This document shows positions 29,719 through 31,020 of a stretch of 31,020 bases of DNA, in pieces. The position numbers were made by a program, and so were the translations under genes. The DNA is taken from the NCBI GenBank assembly GCA_030622125.1, contig JAUXGM010000006.1, positions 1-31,020 on the forward strand, given 5' to 3'. The stretch comes from a bacterium (GTDB taxonomy: Bacteria > AUK180). A model generated the notes under the pieces. That model was not told the DNA's origin. It saw only the letters and a list, made by a program, of their open reading frames with translations, and made no database searches. How positions within the stretch are numbered: the first letter of the stretch is position 1; each line of letters begins with the position of its first letter.

Positions 29719-29790
29719 CATAACTCAAAATCAAGGTTTTAATTATTGTTTGCTTTGATTTTATATTTTCTCTCTTCATATTTTATTATA
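29719..29790. repeat. 72-bp direct repeat, copy A
   Basis: This differs from 30949-31020 at only four of 72 positions. On the minus strand both copies contain the same possible start, ATGAAGAGAGAAAATATAAA. Copy A has no Rhs reading frame after it and runs directly into the GGGAC hairpin. Confidence 0.75.
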
Positions 29791-29826
29791 CCTTATTTCA
29801 TTCTAAATTCCAAAATCTCTTGTTGC

Positions 29827-29852
29827 GTATCTTCGTATATACGAAGATACGA
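29827..29852. repeat. 26-bp perfect palindrome
   Basis: The left arm CGTATCTTCGTAT is followed immediately by its exact reverse complement, with no loop. A further GAAGATA follows it. It lies about 65 bases beyond the hepT stop codon. It may be a dimeric protein site, a transcription-end hairpin or an element scar; no U-run follows on the hepT strand. Confidence 0.6.
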
Positions 29853-29916
29853 AGATAGCTAATATAAAGAGAATTATTTAATAATAAATAATTTGTTATT
29901 GGGACATCACAATACT

Positions 29917-30264
29917 TTATTGAAATTCCTGTTTCTCAATCTCTCTTATTTTCTCTATTAATTCAGGGATATCTGAAATAACTGTTTCCCAGACAGCTTC
30001 AAGATCAACACCAAAATATCCATGGATTAATCTATTTCGCATATTAATAATATTATTCCAGGGGATTTTATCATATTTCTCCCTTATATCTTTGGGGATA
30101 TGTTTCCCAGCCTCTCCAATGATCTCTAAACTTCTTACAACAGCATTTATTGTTTTTTTATCCTTTTTAAACTTATCATATTGCATACCCTTTGTAAAAA
30201 TAATTATATCGTTGGAATTTTCTATAATGTCATTAATGAAATCTTTAAATTCTCGGTTTTTCAT
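29917..30264 (-). CDS. hepT: HepT-like HEPN RNase toxin (DUF86)
   Basis: A 115-aa all-helical protein of the DUF86/HepT family. The HEPN catalytic motif RxxxxHxY is intact: R76, H81 and Y83 in MRNRLIHGYFG. The preceding EIIGEAGKHIPKDIREKYDKIPWNNII is also typical. In the HEPN/MNT (type VII) toxin-antitoxin pair, HepT cleaves RNA and is silenced by AMPylation of the Tyr in this motif by MntA. Its ATG overlaps the mntA stop (ATGA at 30261-30264). It is complete and looks functional. A palindrome lies just downstream. Confidence 0.92.
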   Translation of the reverse strand: MKNREFKDFINDIIENSNDIIIFTKGMQYDKFKKDKKTINAVVRSLEIIGEAGKHIPKDIREKYDKIPWNNIINMRNRLIHGYFGVDLEAVWETVISDIPELIEKIREIEKQEFQ

Positions 30265-30554
30265 AAGTATCTTACTTCCCGCAATATATTTTTCCCTATA
30301 TATGGTTTTAAAGCATTTTTGGAAACCAAATCTATCTTTATTCCTAATAATTTTCTCAAATATTCCTCGAGTTCAGCTTCTTTAAATAAAGAAATTGGTG
30401 AGTAAAATTCTATTAATACATCCAAATCGCTGCCTTTTTTATTTTCACCTCTAATATAAGACCCGAAAATTCCAATCTTCTTTACTTTATATTTCTCTTT
30501 TAAAAATGATAATTCATTATTAAGGATTTTCTTTATATCTTCTAAACTCTTCAT
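30261..30554 (-). CDS. mntA: MntA-like minimal nucleotidyltransferase antitoxin
   Basis: A 97-aa MNT-domain protein. The signature G-S-x10-D-x-D is complete: GS at 31-32 in IGIFGSYIRGE, then D43 and D45 in GSDLDVLIEF. The third acidic residue is D75 in GIKIDLVSK. In characterised pairs this enzyme transfers AMP to the HepT toxin and inactivates it. A strong promoter ends only five bases before ATG 30554, so the mRNA would be leaderless or nearly so. Gene order antitoxin-toxin with ATGA overlap is standard. The start codon also overlaps the stop of the Rhs fragment. Confidence 0.92.
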   Translation of the reverse strand: MKSLEDIKKILNNELSFLKEKYKVKKIGIFGSYIRGENKKGSDLDVLIEFYSPISLFKEAELEEYLRKLLGIKIDLVSKNALKPYIGKNILREVRYL

Positions 30555-31009
30555 ACCTGATTATAATAATTTTCTTTCCAAAAGTCAAATATATTTTTAT
30601 TTTCATTACTCACCAATACATCTTGATGGAATATTGTTTCATTCTTTATTGTTCCATCTCCCAGCACCAGAGCACTTGTGCTGGACAGGTCCAGCAATCC
30701 CGTTTTCATATTAACTACTTTTTTACTCAATCTCATACCCGCCACATTATAACTGAAGTCCACAACCTCCGTCAAATCAAATAACGGCAGTATCCCTTTT
30801 CTTTCATACTTTCTATATCCCGTCATCTGATTCTGTGAGTTCCAGAGATAATTCTCATACATCGTCTCTTCAAGTCCGGTATGGTAGTCCTTTTTTGTTG
30901 TGTTGCCGTTGTTGTCTAATTGATAGAAATCATATAATTTTTTTAAAACATAACTCAAAATCAATGTTTTAATTATTATTTGGCTTGATTTTATATTTTC
31001 TCTCTTCAT
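30551..31009 (-). pseudogene. Rhs/YD-repeat protein fragment
   Basis: A 152-codon frame. The first 20 or so residues (KRENIKSSQIIIKTLILSYV) are a translation of the 72-bp direct repeat and are unlike Rhs. From about residue 24, YDFYQLDNNGNTTKKDYH, ENYLWNSQNQMTGYRKYE and VDFSYNVAGMRLSKKVVN are YD-repeat sequence as in Rhs polymorphic toxins and wall-associated proteins. An intact Rhs protein has over a thousand residues and a core signature; here only two or three repeats remain, followed by a short tail (NIFDFWKENYYNQV). I read it as a remnant fused to a repeat. Its stop overlaps the mntA start. Confidence 0.65.
30560..30588 (-). promoter_or_regulatory. Predicted promoter of mntA-hepT
   Basis: TTGACT (30583-30588) and TATAAT (30560-30565) are 17 bases apart on the minus strand, within the last codons of the Rhs fragment. 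Only CAGGT separates the -10 element from ATG 30554, so transcription should begin at or inside the start codon. Confidence 0.65.
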
Positions 31010-31020
31010 ATTTTATTATA
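30949..31020. repeat. 72-bp direct repeat, copy B (may run past the window end)
   Basis: The partner of 29719-29790, same orientation, 68 of 72 identical. Together they bracket hepT, mntA and the Rhs remnant. The homology on the inner side stops at the C of CATAACTC in both copies; the outer side reaches the window edge here, while in copy A the identity cannot be followed further. Confidence 0.75.

Overview
AT-rich bacterial chromosome, roughly one third G+C by eye and not counted. It comes from a Gram-negative-type cell: there is an outer-membrane beta-barrel, a lipobox lipoprotein, an O-antigen-ligase-like protein and an ExeA/GspA-type ATPase. TGA is used as a normal stop at many ATGA gene junctions, so this is the standard code. 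The order dnaN-DUF721(DciA)-gyrB-gyrA, a GyrB with a TOPRIM-region insertion, many TPR proteins and a REP-associated transposase with dispersed hairpins would fit an FCB-type or candidate-phylum lineage (Cloacimonadota/WOR-3-like). The sequence alone does not fix the phylum.

Left part, plus strand (1-7021): an outer-membrane barrel gene broken by one in-frame TGA, a small coiled-coil protein, a YtcJ-like amidohydrolase with a shortened C-terminus, an RseC-like membrane protein and a thioredoxin-like protein without a CxxC. A REP-associated tyrosine transposase (RAYT) with 17-bp terminal inverted repeats follows, then a divergent YchF-like GTPase, panC and a PAP2 phosphatase. The genes overlap or nearly touch, so this looks like one operon into which the RAYT was inserted. 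Sequence related to the RAYT ends recurs inside the amidohydrolase gene, in the 7.02-7.24 kb convergent spacer and possibly at 29.7 kb.

Middle, minus strand (13384 down to 7394): a large TPR protein, an ExeA-like AAA ATPase, a tRNA-Gly(CCC) embedded in the run, a PHP phosphoesterase, a TPR/NTF2-like exported protein and a MoxR AAA ATPase. A predicted promoter lies just ahead of the TPR gene.

Replication block, minus strand (25762 down to 13436): dnaN, dciA, gyrB, gyrA, a TPR lipoprotein, mutS2, a small membrane protein and a Wzy/O-antigen-ligase-like TPR protein. These eight genes overlap or nearly touch and probably share a promoter with TTGAAA-17-TATAAT elements that overlaps the end of the upstream gene. 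dnaA and recF are absent from this block. Upstream of dnaN lies a 1196-aa protein built like soluble adenylyl cyclase (two class III cyclase domains, AAA ATPase, TPRs), with its own promoter of the same design and a possible 15-codon leader ORF.

Right end (29.4-31.0 kb): an accessory island with a GGGAC hairpin, a 26-bp perfect palindrome, a HepT/MntA (HEPN/MNT) toxin-antitoxin pair whose promoter implies a leaderless mRNA, and an Rhs/YD-repeat fragment. The pair and the fragment lie between two 72-bp near-identical direct repeats.

No single undescribed system is evident. The strongest leads are the RAYT and its repeat family, including one copy read as protein; the sAC-like cyclase beside dnaN; and the HepT/MntA-Rhs island between direct repeats.
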